From an uncultured Pelagibacteraceae bacterium (GTDB lineage Bacteria > Pseudomonadota > Alphaproteobacteria > Pelagibacterales > Pelagibacteraceae), in the NCBI GenBank assembly GCA_902528375.1, contig CABZSS010000001.1, positions 113,946 through 177,945 on the forward strand: a DNA stretch of 64,000 nt, in the 5' to 3' direction. Both the position numbers and the translations under genes were made by a program. Each line of letters begins with the position of its first letter. The first letter of the stretch is position 1. Of the stretch, positions 53,564 through 62,083 are shown piece by piece. The notes beneath the pieces are model-generated. The model ran no database searches, was not told the DNA's origin, and worked only from the letters and a program-made list of their open reading frames with translations.

Positions 53564-53612
53564 GTGAGAATGAAGTATACTTAAAATAACTATTATTGTA
53601 AAAAAAAAAGTA

Positions 53613-54635
53613 ATGAAAAAAATAATTGTAACTGGTGGTTTAGGATTTATTGGTAGTAATTTAATAAGATTTCTAATAAAGAAAAATTATTTTGTTATAA
53701 ATATTGATAAAGTTAGCTATGCCTCAAATTTTTACAATACAAGAGATTTTTCTAATAAAAAAAATTATAAATTTATTAAATTAGACATAAATAATAGATC
53801 TAAGTTTAAAAAAATTTTGAACTTACATAAACCCTTAGCCATATTTAATTTAGCAGCAGAAACGCACGTTGATAGATCAATTGATGGTCCTGCTGAATTT
53901 ATAAGAAGCAATATAGTTGGTGTGTTTAATTTGTTAGAGGTATTTAAAGAATACTCAAAAAAAAATAAGAAAGCTAAACTAATTCATATTTCGACTGATG
54001 AGGTTTATGGAGATGTATTAAAAGGTCGGAGCAAAGAAACTGATCCTTACAAACCTAGCTCTCCTTATGCAGCCTCGAAGGCTTCATCTGATCACTTGGT
54101 ATATTCTTATGTAAAAACATACAATCTTAACGCTGTTATAACAAATTGCTCAAATAATTATGGTCCTAATCAGCACCCAGAAAAACTAATTCCAAAACTA
54201 ATTTATAATATTATAAATAACAAGCCCCTTCCACTCTACGGAAAAGGAGAAAATTCACGAGAATGGATATTTGTAGATGATCATTGTGCAGCCTTATTTA
54301 AAGTTTTACAAAATGGAATAAAAGGAGATTTTTATAACATTGGATCTAATATAAATAGCAGCAACTTGAACATTGCAAATCAATTAATCAATATTGCAAA
54401 AAAAAAATTCAAAATAGGTAAAAATGTAAAAATTAAATTTGTTAGAGATAGACCAGGGCATGACTTACGCTATGCTTTAGACAGTAAAAAAATATTAAGC
54501 AAACTTAAATGGAAATCTAAAGTCAATTTAAAAAAAGGTTTAGAAAATACATTTAATTGGTACTTCGAAAATATGAAATACTATACAACATTAAAAAAAA
54601 AGGATATCACAAAGAGACTTGGAATAATAAAATGA
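53613..54635 (+). CDS. rfbB: dTDP-glucose 4,6-dehydratase
   Basis: Converts dTDP-glucose to dTDP-4-keto-6-deoxyglucose, the common precursor of 6-deoxysugars. A 340-residue extended SDR with VTGGLGFIGSN at residues 5-15, AAETHVDRS near 85, the catalytic T-D-E (STDEVYGD) near 130, and Y-x3-K in SPYAASKAS near 150. It is the first gene of rfbBAC and overlaps rfbA as ATGA. The protein is very rich in Lys and Asn compared with most RfbB. Confidence 0.95.
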   Translation: MKKIIVTGGLGFIGSNLIRFLIKKNYFVINIDKVSYASNFYNTRDFSNKKNYKFIKLDINNRSKFKKILNLHKPLAIFNLAAETHVDRSIDGPAEFIRSNIVGVFNLLEVFKEYSKKNKKAKLIHISTDEVYGDVLKGRSKETDPYKPSSPYAASKASSDHLVYSYVKTYNLNAVITNCSNNYGPNQHPEKLIPKLIYNIINNKPLPLYGKGENSREWIFVDDHCAALFKVLQNGIKGDFYNIGSNINSSNLNIANQLINIAKKKFKIGKNVKIKFVRDRPGHDLRYALDSKKILSKLKWKSKVNLKKGLENTFNWYFENMKYYTTLKKKDITKRLGIIK

Positions 54636-55501
54636 TTAACAAAGCAATTATTTTAGCTGGGGGAATGGGAACTCGAATGAGTCCGTTAACAAAAGCTGTA
54701 AATAAGCAATTACTACCTATATACGATAAACCTTTAATTTTTTATCCATTGTCAATTTTAATGTTAGCAAAAATAAAAGATATTTTGATAATAGTTAACA
54801 AAGGACAATTAAACCAATATAAAAAAATTTTACCAGATGGGAGGCGACTTGGTATTAACATATCATACAAAGAGCAAAGTTCTCCTAATGGTTTACCTGA
54901 TGCATTTTTGCTTGGAGAAAAATTTATAAACAATAAAAATGTCGCATTAATATTAGGAGATAACTTTTTTTACGGTCAGAATTTAACTTCAAAATTAATC
55001 AATTGTACAAAACTTAAAAATGGTGCAAAGGTAATTCTTCATAAGGTTATTAAACCTGAATTGTTTGGTGTAGCAAAAATATCTAAAACTGGAAAAATTA
55101 TGTCTTTAAAAGAAAAACCCAAAAAATATATTTCTGATCTCGCGGTTACGGGTTTGTATTTTTTTGATAAAAAAGTAGTTGAATATACAAAAAAACTTAA
55201 ACCATCATTGAGAAATGAACTTGAAATTACTGATTTGTTAAAAATTTATTTAAACAAAAAAAAACTTACATCTGATATTTTGGGACGAGGTGGTGCATGG
55301 CTGGATACTGGTTCCATAGAAGACTTTTATAAAACCAGTGCTTTTGTTTCTGCGATAGAAAATAGGCAAGGTTTTAAAATTGCTTGTCTTGAGGAAATAG
55401 CTTTTAATAATAGGTGGATTGGAAAAAAAGAAATTTTGAATGCAATTCAATTTTATGGAAAGTGTGATTATTCAAATTACCTAAAAAAATTAATTTCTTA
55501 A
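54632..55501 (+). CDS. rfbA: Glucose-1-phosphate thymidylyltransferase
   Basis: Forms dTDP-glucose from glucose-1-phosphate and dTTP. The nucleotide-binding loop is ILAGGMGTRMSPLTKAVNKQ at residues 6-25, followed by the LILGDNFFYG metal motif near 108, EKPKKYISDLAVTGLYFFD near 160 and GRGGAWLDTGS near 217. An in-frame start upstream (54557) overlaps rfbB by 79 bases; the ATG at 54632 gives the standard 289 residues. Confidence 0.95.
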   Translation: MINKAIILAGGMGTRMSPLTKAVNKQLLPIYDKPLIFYPLSILMLAKIKDILIIVNKGQLNQYKKILPDGRRLGINISYKEQSSPNGLPDAFLLGEKFINNKNVALILGDNFFYGQNLTSKLINCTKLKNGAKVILHKVIKPELFGVAKISKTGKIMSLKEKPKKYISDLAVTGLYFFDKKVVEYTKKLKPSLRNELEITDLLKIYLNKKKLTSDILGRGGAWLDTGSIEDFYKTSAFVSAIENRQGFKIACLEEIAFNNRWIGKKEILNAIQFYGKCDYSNYLKKLIS

Positions 55502-56020
55502 ATGAAAATTAAAAAAACAAAATTCAAAGGTCTTATTATTTTAAATGGTGTTAAACATCAAGATAAAAGAGGATATTTAAGGGAATTAATATTAGAAAAA
55601 TTAATAAAAAAAAAATTTAAATTTCAAATACTGTCTGTTTCAAAAAAAAATGTTTTAAGAGGTTTGCATTTTCAAGCTAGAAAACCTCAGGGAAAATTAA
55701 TTTCAGTTCTGAAAGGAGAAATATTCGATGTAGCGGTAGACTTGCGGAAGAAATCAAGAACATACGGAAAATATTTTTCAATAAAATTAAGTGAAAAAAA
55801 TTGTAAATCAGTTTTTATACCGCCAGGATTTGCTCATGGCTTTCTAACTCTTAAAAAAGAAAATATTATTTGTTATAGTTGCACTGAATACAGATCACCG
55901 ATAGATGAGAGGTCGCTTCTATATAACGATCCAAAAATAAAGATAAAATGGCCAGCTAAAAAACTAAATATTAGTTTAAAAGATAAAAACGCAAAAAGTT
56001 TAGACTCGCTATTTAAATAA
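55502..56020 (+). CDS. rfbC: dTDP-4-dehydrorhamnose 3,5-epimerase
   Basis: A cupin of 172 residues that epimerises C3 and C5 of dTDP-4-keto-6-deoxyglucose to the L-series. The catalytic His is in LRGLHFQ near residue 58, DVAVDLRKKS and PPGFAHGFLTL follow, then CYSCTEYRSPIDERSLLYNDP. Because the canonical 4-reductase RfbD is not adjacent, the product may feed the deoxygenation/methylation enzymes encoded on the opposite strand just downstream instead of ordinary rhamnose. Confidence 0.9.
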   Translation: MKIKKTKFKGLIILNGVKHQDKRGYLRELILEKLIKKKFKFQILSVSKKNVLRGLHFQARKPQGKLISVLKGEIFDVAVDLRKKSRTYGKYFSIKLSEKNCKSVFIPPGFAHGFLTLKKENIICYSCTEYRSPIDERSLLYNDPKIKIKWPAKKLNISLKDKNAKSLDSLFK

Positions 56021-56021
56021 T

Positions 56022-56933
56022 TTATTTTGTTAAGTTAATTCTAAAGACTGAATCATGTCTCATTCTTTTGTAATAAAAATTAAATTTTTTTTCTTTAATA
56101 ATTTTTAAAACCTCTGCAAAAAAATTTCTAAAAGAATTGTCTTTTTTAAATTTAATAATTTTTTCCTTTTTTTTTGAGATTGACTTTAGAATTAAGTTTT
56201 CATCATAGGGAGGTGAAAAGACTCTTGTTATAGAGCTTTTTGTTTTTTTATTGGTTATTATAATTTGATTTTTATATTTACCGCCAAATTTAAAAAAACC
56301 ATTATAATCACCTTCTTTGAAATTCATAAAAAATTTAATCGACATAATTAGTTTATCTTTATTCCTTTTTATTTTTATTCTTTTTTTTATTAATTTTTTA
56401 AGATTAAATAATCTTGGAATTGAAGAAATATAAGGTCCCATATCCATCAAGACGCCTCCTTGAAGTTTTTTAGACATTAAGATACTTTCTTTACCTGGTT
56501 TCGGAATTACAAATTTTGCATTAATTTTTTTGTATATATCATTTTTATACATTCTGATTATCTTTTTAATTTGGATGTGATAATTAAAGAAAGTTGACTC
56601 GACTAGGAGCCTCTTATTTTTTTTTGATAGCTTTATTAGTTCATCTAACTGTTTCACATTAGAGGTGATAGGTTTGTCGATTATAGTATTGTATTTATGT
56701 TTTAAAGATTTTTTGGCCCATTCGAAATGTTTTGAATTAGGCAGAGAAATATAAACAATATTAGGCTTACATTTCTTTAATGCGTATTCATAAGATTGAA
56801 ATTGTCTTCCAATACCAGGAATTTTTTTTTTGTATGATTTTGAGGCTATAAATATTTTAATTTTTTTTTCTTTTAAAACACTTAAAACTCTTTTTTTTAC
56901 AATATTTGAGTAGCCTAAAATTAAAACTTTCAA
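56022..56933 (-). CDS. Gfo/Idh/MocA oxidoreductase, probable dTDP-3-ketohexose reductase
   Basis: A 303-residue NAD(P)-dependent oxidoreductase. The N-terminal Rossmann stretch LILGYSNIVKKRV has a degenerate GxGxxG. The family's E-K-P-x motif appears as DKPITSN near residue 92, then VESTFFNYH and GGVLMDMGPYISSIPRLF near 165. In antibiotic dideoxysugar pathways, such enzymes (OleW/UrdT type) reduce the 3-keto group after 2,3-dehydration; the adjacent 2,3-dehydratase gene supports that assignment. Direct evidence for the substrate is lacking. Confidence 0.78.
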   Translation of the reverse strand: MKVLILGYSNIVKKRVLSVLKEKKIKIFIASKSYKKKIPGIGRQFQSYEYALKKCKPNIVYISLPNSKHFEWAKKSLKHKYNTIIDKPITSNVKQLDELIKLSKKNKRLLVESTFFNYHIQIKKIIRMYKNDIYKKINAKFVIPKPGKESILMSKKLQGGVLMDMGPYISSIPRLFNLKKLIKKRIKIKRNKDKLIMSIKFFMNFKEGDYNGFFKFGGKYKNQIIITNKKTKSSITRVFSPPYDENLILKSISKKKEKIIKFKKDNSFRNFFAEVLKIIKEKKFNFYYKRMRHDSVFRINLTK

Positions 56934-58196
56934 TTAAATTATTTCCTTAAAGTTAATAATACCAAAAAGCAATCTTGCTTCTATGTCAATTTTTTGTTTA
57001 TTAATTAAATCAATTATTTGATTTTGAGATAACCATATATAAGATTCTGGCAACTTAACATCTTGATCTTTATTTAATTTACATGCCATATATTTAATTT
57101 GCGAGTGATAAAATCTTCCTCCTTCATCGGATAAAATATTATCGTAAATTTTGTCTTTTGAATTAATAAAAAATTTAGAAATCAATTTTTTTTGAAAATT
57201 TGTTAGATCTTTACTTTTTTTATAACCGATAAATTGAGAGGTATTTGCTGAGCATGTGTATGTACCCACTTTCGAACCTGGCTTTAGAATATATCTGCAC
57301 AAATAATGGTTTGTATTTTTAAATTTTTTAATCAAGAATCCAACGAAGGACATTTTTGATCCTTTAACAATTGGCTGACTCCAATCGGTTATTTCCCTTT
57401 TATTAGTTTTAACTTTTATTCCAATTACTGAAAAATAATTATTTGTTTTATGAGAAATCTTTTTTTTAGTTAAATTCCAATCCTTTATTAAATTAAGATC
57501 TATAATTTTATTTCTAAGGAAATATTTTTTATTTAGAGAATTTCTCCACATAATTACTGATTTTTTTTTATTTAATGGAAAATCAATTTTTCTTTTTTTT
57601 ATAAAGGATGAAAAAACAGACAAAGTATCCATGTTAATTAGATTTTTCTTTTTTAATAAATTAAAAATTTCAATTTTAGAAAACCATCTAAATTTTTGAT
57701 CTAAATCAAATTTTTTTGAAACATAAGTAACGATATTTGCGTTTTTTTTATTGTAATATCGAAAAGCTTGTTCTGTTTGAAGTGAGAAATGTTTATTTTT
57801 TTTTTTAAAATAGTTTAAAAATGGAATAGTTTTCCCTCCATGAATTCTTGAATAATTACTTTTTGTTGCTTGAACCGTAGGTGAAATTTGTATTTTATTT
57901 ACATTTCCTGGTTCTACTTTCGCTTGTAGTAAATATTTATTAGTTTTGACATTTTTGATGACTCCCAAAATACCAATTTCATTTTGAAATATTATTGGTT
58001 GATCCCATCCTTTTTTATTATAAAAATTTGAATGAATTCTTATACCGACTATTTTAAAAAATTTTTTACTTTCGTGATAAATTTCCTTTTTTCCATAAAC
58101 CCACTTGGTTAATTTTGATAAGTCTCTTTTTTTAATAGTCAAAAGCTGTTTTCTTCTTTGGTTACTAAGCCATTTAGTTACATTTTTATTTATCAT
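56934..58196 (-). CDS. NDP-hexose 2,3-dehydratase
   Basis: A 420-residue protein with the tandem organisation of the PF03559 family. Each half carries a related block: FFKIVGIRIHSN...GWDQPI (about residues 45-70) and YFSVIGIKVKTN...DWSQPI (about 255-275), followed by a VEPGN-type (KVEPGNVNKIQISPTVQ) and a KPGSKVGTYTCSANTSQF strand. These enzymes remove the C2 hydroxyl of dTDP-4-keto-6-deoxyglucose in mycarose, oleandrose and similar pathways. It overlaps the C-methyltransferase stop by four bases and abuts the reductase gene. The lysine content is extreme. Confidence 0.88.
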   Translation of the reverse strand: MINKNVTKWLSNQRRKQLLTIKKRDLSKLTKWVYGKKEIYHESKKFFKIVGIRIHSNFYNKKGWDQPIIFQNEIGILGVIKNVKTNKYLLQAKVEPGNVNKIQISPTVQATKSNYSRIHGGKTIPFLNYFKKKNKHFSLQTEQAFRYYNKKNANIVTYVSKKFDLDQKFRWFSKIEIFNLLKKKNLINMDTLSVFSSFIKKRKIDFPLNKKKSVIMWRNSLNKKYFLRNKIIDLNLIKDWNLTKKKISHKTNNYFSVIGIKVKTNKREITDWSQPIVKGSKMSFVGFLIKKFKNTNHYLCRYILKPGSKVGTYTCSANTSQFIGYKKSKDLTNFQKKLISKFFINSKDKIYDNILSDEGGRFYHSQIKYMACKLNKDQDVKLPESYIWLSQNQIIDLINKQKIDIEARLLFGIINFKEII

Positions 58197-59386
58197 TTAG
58201 TGAGAATCGTTACTTTTGGAACGTGTGTAATAAATTTTCCGCCTCTTTTAAAAAAATTTTTTTCTTTTTTAAAAATTTCTTTTTTAAAGTTCCAAGCACC
58301 TAAAAAGGCATAGTCTACGGTATCGTTCATTCCATATTCTGGTGAAATTATTTTAATATGAGTCCCTGGTGTATACTTTCCTTGTTTATTATGTGTAGTA
58401 TCGGTAACATAGTTAATCATCTTTGAATTAAATTTACAATAATTGAAGACAGTTGTGGATTTATATGTTGCCCCATAGCTTATAATTTTCTTATTCTTTT
58501 TTTTTAATCTTTTTATTAAATTAAATAATTTTCTTTTTGATACATTAACTCGTTTTGAAAATTTTAAATAACTTTTAATTTTATGAAGTTTGTAAGAAAT
58601 CTCACTTTTTATAACTTTCTTTAATCTTGAAGTTTTTTTATATTTTCCATTTTTCTTACAAATATAATATCTATTAGATCCTCCATGAGTAGGTAAATTT
58701 TCAACATCGAAAAGTCTTAATCCATAATCTTTAACTATGTTGTTTACAGATATCGTAGAAAATACATAAACATGTTCATCGTAAAATTGGTCATAGCTGT
58801 TATTTTTAAGAACTTTTAATAAAGAAGGGTCCTCTATTACAAGAATACCATCATCAGATAAAATATTAAAGATTCCTTCAAAAGTTTCTTTTAGATTTGG
58901 AATGTGGGAAATTGTATTTGCAGAAAAAATTAAATCAATTTTACCTTTTTTTTGTTTTAATAGTTTGTTTGCAAGTTTTAAATTCCAAAATTCATCATAT
59001 GTTTTAAATAATTTTTTTGTTAACCTTGCAAGATTTTTACATGGCTCTACAGCTATTACAGATTTTTTATAAAAATTTTTTAAAAAAACACCGTCATTGC
59101 TTCCTATTTCCATAATTTTTTTTGGCCTGAATCTTTTAATAAGTTTTTTTGCAACCTTTTTAAAAGCCAACCTCATGGTTTTTGACTCGGAAGCTCTGTG
59201 AGCATATTTATCAGTATATTGTTTTTTTGGATTAACAGGCTTAACTATTGAAACTAAATAATTTTTCGTATTAAAGCATATTTTTAAATTGTAGAAAAAT
59301 TCATTTTGCAAAGTATTTTTACCAATATCTTTTAAAAAAGAATTTGCGAGTGGTTGACGACCTAAATTTAGAAATACTTTATTCAT
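58193..59386 (-). CDS. Sugar C-methyltransferase (TylC3-like), degenerate zinc site
   Basis: A 397-residue SAM-dependent enzyme with the three-part architecture of NDP-hexose 3-C-methyltransferases: a short N-terminal Methyltransf_13 remnant (FLNLGRQPLANSFL at 5-18), a SAM domain with MEIGSNDGVFLKNF near residue 91, EDPSLL and DEHVYVFS near 180, and the C-terminal Methyltransf_14 part with SYGATYKSTTVFNY near 300 and HVPKV at the end. The N-terminal zinc CxxC that normally precedes FLxLG is missing, and only one Cys (residue 37) remains of the second pair. Upstream sequence in all frames offers no CxxC. Confidence 0.85.
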   Translation of the reverse strand: MNKVFLNLGRQPLANSFLKDIGKNTLQNEFFYNLKICFNTKNYLVSIVKPVNPKKQYTDKYAHRASESKTMRLAFKKVAKKLIKRFRPKKIMEIGSNDGVFLKNFYKKSVIAVEPCKNLARLTKKLFKTYDEFWNLKLANKLLKQKKGKIDLIFSANTISHIPNLKETFEGIFNILSDDGILVIEDPSLLKVLKNNSYDQFYDEHVYVFSTISVNNIVKDYGLRLFDVENLPTHGGSNRYYICKKNGKYKKTSRLKKVIKSEISYKLHKIKSYLKFSKRVNVSKRKLFNLIKRLKKKNKKIISYGATYKSTTVFNYCKFNSKMINYVTDTTHNKQGKYTPGTHIKIISPEYGMNDTVDYAFLGAWNFKKEIFKKEKNFFKRGGKFITHVPKVTILTK

Positions 59387-59440
59387 TGTGCTTTTGATAA
59401 TATGCTTATATATATATAAAATAATTTAATCTAAATAAAA

Positions 59441-60148
59441 TTGAAAAAAAATATAAATAAAATTGTTGTAAGCGGCGGAAATGGAAGATTTGCAACAGTG
59501 TTTAAAAAGACTGTTGGTTCAAAAAATTACTACTTTCCTAGCAAATCTCAAATGAATATTCTAAATCTTAAGTCCTTAGAAAAATACCTTAAATCGAAAA
59601 AGCCAAAATATTTTATACATGTGGCTGGATTATCAAGACCTATGAATATACATGATAAAATAATTTCTAAGAGTATTGACATGAATATAATTGGCACATG
59701 TAATGTTGTTAAAATTTGTGAAAGACTTAAGATAAAGCTCATCTATTTCTCAACTGGTTACGTTTATCCAGGAATTAAAGGGAATTATACGGAGGAAGAC
59801 TCTGTTAACCCTATTAATAAATATGCAGTTTCTAAACTTGGCGGTGAGTGTGCTGTTAAAATGTATGATAATTCATTAATCTTAAGAATTATGATGTGTG
59901 AAAAGCCATTTATCCACAAATCAGCTTTTTACGATGTTAAAACTAATTTTATTTTCCAAGAGGATGTTGCGAAGATGATACCAAAACTATTAAATAAAAA
60001 AGGAATTATAAACATTGGAGGGAAAACACAGTCTGTTTATAATTTTGCTAAAAAGTATAATAAGAAGATTAAAAAAACATCTGGAAAAAAAATCTTTCCA
60101 CCAAATCCATCGATGAGTTTGACAAAACTAAAAAAAATTTTAAATTAA
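59441..60148 (+). CDS. RmlD-like NAD(P)-dependent sugar reductase (SDR)
   Basis: A 235-residue extended SDR starting at TTG. VSGGNGRFATVFK near residue 10 is the cofactor loop, HVAGLSRP the next block, FSTGYVYPG carries the Ser/Thr, and NKYAVSKLGGE near 127 the Tyr-x3-Lys. The sequence is shorter than typical epimerases and most like RmlD, a dTDP-4-keto-6-deoxysugar 4-reductase, so it could finish the deoxysugar. It is divergent from the C-methyltransferase with 54 bases between. Confidence 0.78.
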   Translation: MKKNINKIVVSGGNGRFATVFKKTVGSKNYYFPSKSQMNILNLKSLEKYLKSKKPKYFIHVAGLSRPMNIHDKIISKSIDMNIIGTCNVVKICERLKIKLIYFSTGYVYPGIKGNYTEEDSVNPINKYAVSKLGGECAVKMYDNSLILRIMMCEKPFIHKSAFYDVKTNFIFQEDVAKMIPKLLNKKGIINIGGKTQSVYNFAKKYNKKIKKTSGKKIFPPNPSMSLTKLKKILN

Positions 60149-60161
60149 CGAAAAAATATTG

Positions 60162-60238
60162 TGGTAGCGGGAAGTGGGATCGAACCACTGACCTCGGGCT
60201 TATGAGTCCCGCGCTCTAACCAACTGAGCTACCCCGCC
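60162..60238 (-). tRNA. tRNA with CAU anticodon, probably elongator tRNA-Met
   Basis: On the minus strand the sequence folds as a class I tRNA: acceptor GGCGGGG with partner TCCCGCT (G-U at both ends), D arm GCTCAGTTGGTTAGAGC, anticodon loop CTCATAA and T arm AGTGG-TTCGATC-CCACT, with encoded CCA. GGCGGGGTAGCTCAG is typical of elongator tRNA-Met; a tRNA-Ile2 needing lysidine is the alternative. The base pair next to the anticodon loop is A-G, a mismatch. Confidence 0.9.
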
Positions 60239-60318
60239 ACAAAGTTTTTATTGATTTATAATACTTTTTATTTTTTGCGCAATCAAGAATTTGTCTTCTT
60301 TTTCTTTTTATTATGTTG

Positions 60319-60371
60319 AATGTGAGTTAAAAGTATATGTATTTTTAGTGAGCAAGATTTATACTCACATT
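60319..60371 (+). promoter_or_regulatory. Inverted repeat in the leader of the putative sugar O-methyltransferase
   Basis: AATGTGAGT (60319-60327) and its exact complement ACTCACATT (60363-60371) flank 35 bases and end five bases before the ATG. No Shine-Dalgarno sequence is visible between the second arm and the start. It may be a leader structure or an operator pair; the function is unproven. Confidence 0.3.
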
Positions 60372-60376
60372 TAGAT

Positions 60377-61489
60377 ATGAAATATAAATTCATAAATAGA
60401 CTTTTCCCAAAAAGATTTGATAAATATTGGAAAAAAATAGAATATTCAAAAAATATAGATGATACTCTAAGGTATATAACCAATGGTTTTATCAATTCTA
60501 AATCATATGGACTTGTTTCTAATTATTGGCATGTTTTAAACATTGCTAACTATAAATCACTTTCCATGTTTGGCATGAAAAAATATGGCTCTACGATAGC
60601 AAGAAACTATTACACTTTTACTAGGATGTATCATGACGAGTGGTTCGATGAAACTATTAATAATTTAAAGGATAGTCCTTTTAAGATTGATAGTATAGAG
60701 GTATTTAAAAAACAAGATGGATTTACCCTTGAGGAAAGTATAAATTATAATTATCTATGTTATTTACTTTTTTATACTCTAAAAAAAAATGATATTTTTC
60801 AAAATATAAATAAACTTAAAGACAAAGCATATTTGGAGTTTAATGATCCTTATATTCAAATAGAAAATATTAATGTAACTACAGATAAAATTGCCTCTTT
60901 ACTGGATTATGGAAAAATAAGCAAAGCATTTGATATTAAAAAATTTGATAAAATACTTGAAATTGGCGCTGGTTCAGGAAGAACATGTGAGGCAATACTT
61001 TCATTAGAAAAAAATTTAAAATATATTATTTGTGATATAGCGCCAGCAATATATTTGTCCTATAAAAGATTAAAGTTAGCATTCCCTGATAAAAAAATTT
61101 CTTTATTAATTGATGTTAATGATAAAATTAAATTAGAGGAAAAAATTGAAAATAGTGATATTGCTTTTATTTTTCCACATCAATTAGAAATATTAAGTAA
61201 GAAAAGCTTAGACTTGGTTTTGGCAATAGATTGTATGCATGAAATGGATAAATCTACAATACAATATTATTTCAAATTATTTAATCATATTTCAACAAAC
61301 TTTTATTTTAGTATTTGGAGTAGAACTGACGTACCTTATAGTAAAAACATTTTTAAGAAAAAAAATGTACTCGATTATAATGCTGGAGACTATAAAATAC
61401 CTAATAATTGGAAGAACATATTTAGTGAAAAAGTAGCTTTCCCTTCTAATATGCTGGCTCTAGGATTCAAAATTAAAGATCAATATTAA
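60377..61489 (+). CDS. Putative sugar O-methyltransferase
   Basis: A 370-residue protein. Its second half is a class I SAM fold: ILEIGAGSGRTCEAIL near residue 195, YIICDIAPAIYLSYKRL, and LVLAIDCMHEMDKSTI near 285. The N-terminal 170 residues are helical with FGMKKYGSTIARNYYTF, a pattern seen in the putative sugar O-methyltransferase family of surface polysaccharide loci. It lies just beyond the tRNA that borders the deoxysugar genes and may belong to the same glycan pathway. Its end overlaps the convergent cupin gene by 17 bases. Confidence 0.7.
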   Translation: MKYKFINRLFPKRFDKYWKKIEYSKNIDDTLRYITNGFINSKSYGLVSNYWHVLNIANYKSLSMFGMKKYGSTIARNYYTFTRMYHDEWFDETINNLKDSPFKIDSIEVFKKQDGFTLEESINYNYLCYLLFYTLKKNDIFQNINKLKDKAYLEFNDPYIQIENINVTTDKIASLLDYGKISKAFDIKKFDKILEIGAGSGRTCEAILSLEKNLKYIICDIAPAIYLSYKRLKLAFPDKKISLLIDVNDKIKLEEKIENSDIAFIFPHQLEILSKKSLDLVLAIDCMHEMDKSTIQYYFKLFNHISTNFYFSIWSRTDVPYSKNIFKKKNVLDYNAGDYKIPNNWKNIFSEKVAFPSNMLALGFKIKDQY

Positions 61490-61880
61490 ATTTAGATGGT
61501 TTCCAGTTTTTTGGTGCTAATTCTAAGTCGCTAAATTCAAAAGCAGGCGCAACTGTACAACCTATCAAACTATAAGGTCCTGATGATTTCAGTGCAAACC
61601 ATGTATTTTTTTTAATATTAAAATTGAAATTATTTTTTGATCCTATTTCACTAGTTTTAAATTCATTTCCATCTTCAGAAGTATAAATTAATAATGGGCT
61701 GCCTGAGTAAAAATGCAAAGTCTCATTTTTTGTTATTCGATGCCAATGAGAGTGTTCATGTTTCTCTAATAAAAAATAGATATGACTTACATCTTTGTTT
61801 TTAAATATTTCAACATAATGTCCACCTTCTGGGTGCGCTGACATTTTATGTTGCTTAATTAGTGATTTAACAAAACTCAT
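61473..61880 (-). CDS. Cupin, DUF985 family
   Basis: A 135-residue single-domain cupin. HPEGGHYVEIF near residue 16, the SHWHRITKNETLHFYSG segment with several His and Glu near 40-58, and GCTVAPAFEFSDLEL near the end are typical of DUF985 (cupin_5). The His/Glu could bind a metal. No catalytic role is established for most members. The gene is convergent with the O-methyltransferase and is followed after 13 bases by a small membrane protein. Confidence 0.87.
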   Translation of the reverse strand: MSFVKSLIKQHKMSAHPEGGHYVEIFKNKDVSHIYFLLEKHEHSHWHRITKNETLHFYSGSPLLIYTSEDGNEFKTSEIGSKNNFNFNIKKNTWFALKSSGPYSLIGCTVAPAFEFSDLELAPKNWKPSKFNIDL

Positions 61881-61893
61881 TCAAATTATATTT

Positions 61894-62076
61894 TTATGAC
61901 GCAATATATTTTATTAAGTAATATAATATACCTGTAATTATTGTAGCATATATAAATCCTATGGAAAAAAGTCTAATCATGTCATTTTGTTTCTTATAAT
62001 TAGTCTTTAAATAAATATAAACTTGAGTGTATATGCCAACAATAGCTATACTTAACAATATATCTGTGGGACTCAT
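61894..62076 (-). CDS. Small membrane protein, unknown
   Basis: A 60-residue protein with two hydrophobic helices (about 5-22 and 38-58) separated by a basic loop. It could be read from 62112, but the extra 12 codons overlap the tldE end, so I use the ATG at 62076. No Shine-Dalgarno sequence is obvious for either start, and I recognise no family. It sits immediately after tldE and is probably cotranscribed. Confidence 0.5.
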   Translation of the reverse strand: MSPTDILLSIAIVGIYTQVYIYLKTNYKKQNDMIRLFSIGFIYATIITGILYYLIKYIAS

Positions 62077-62083
62077 TAATTGT

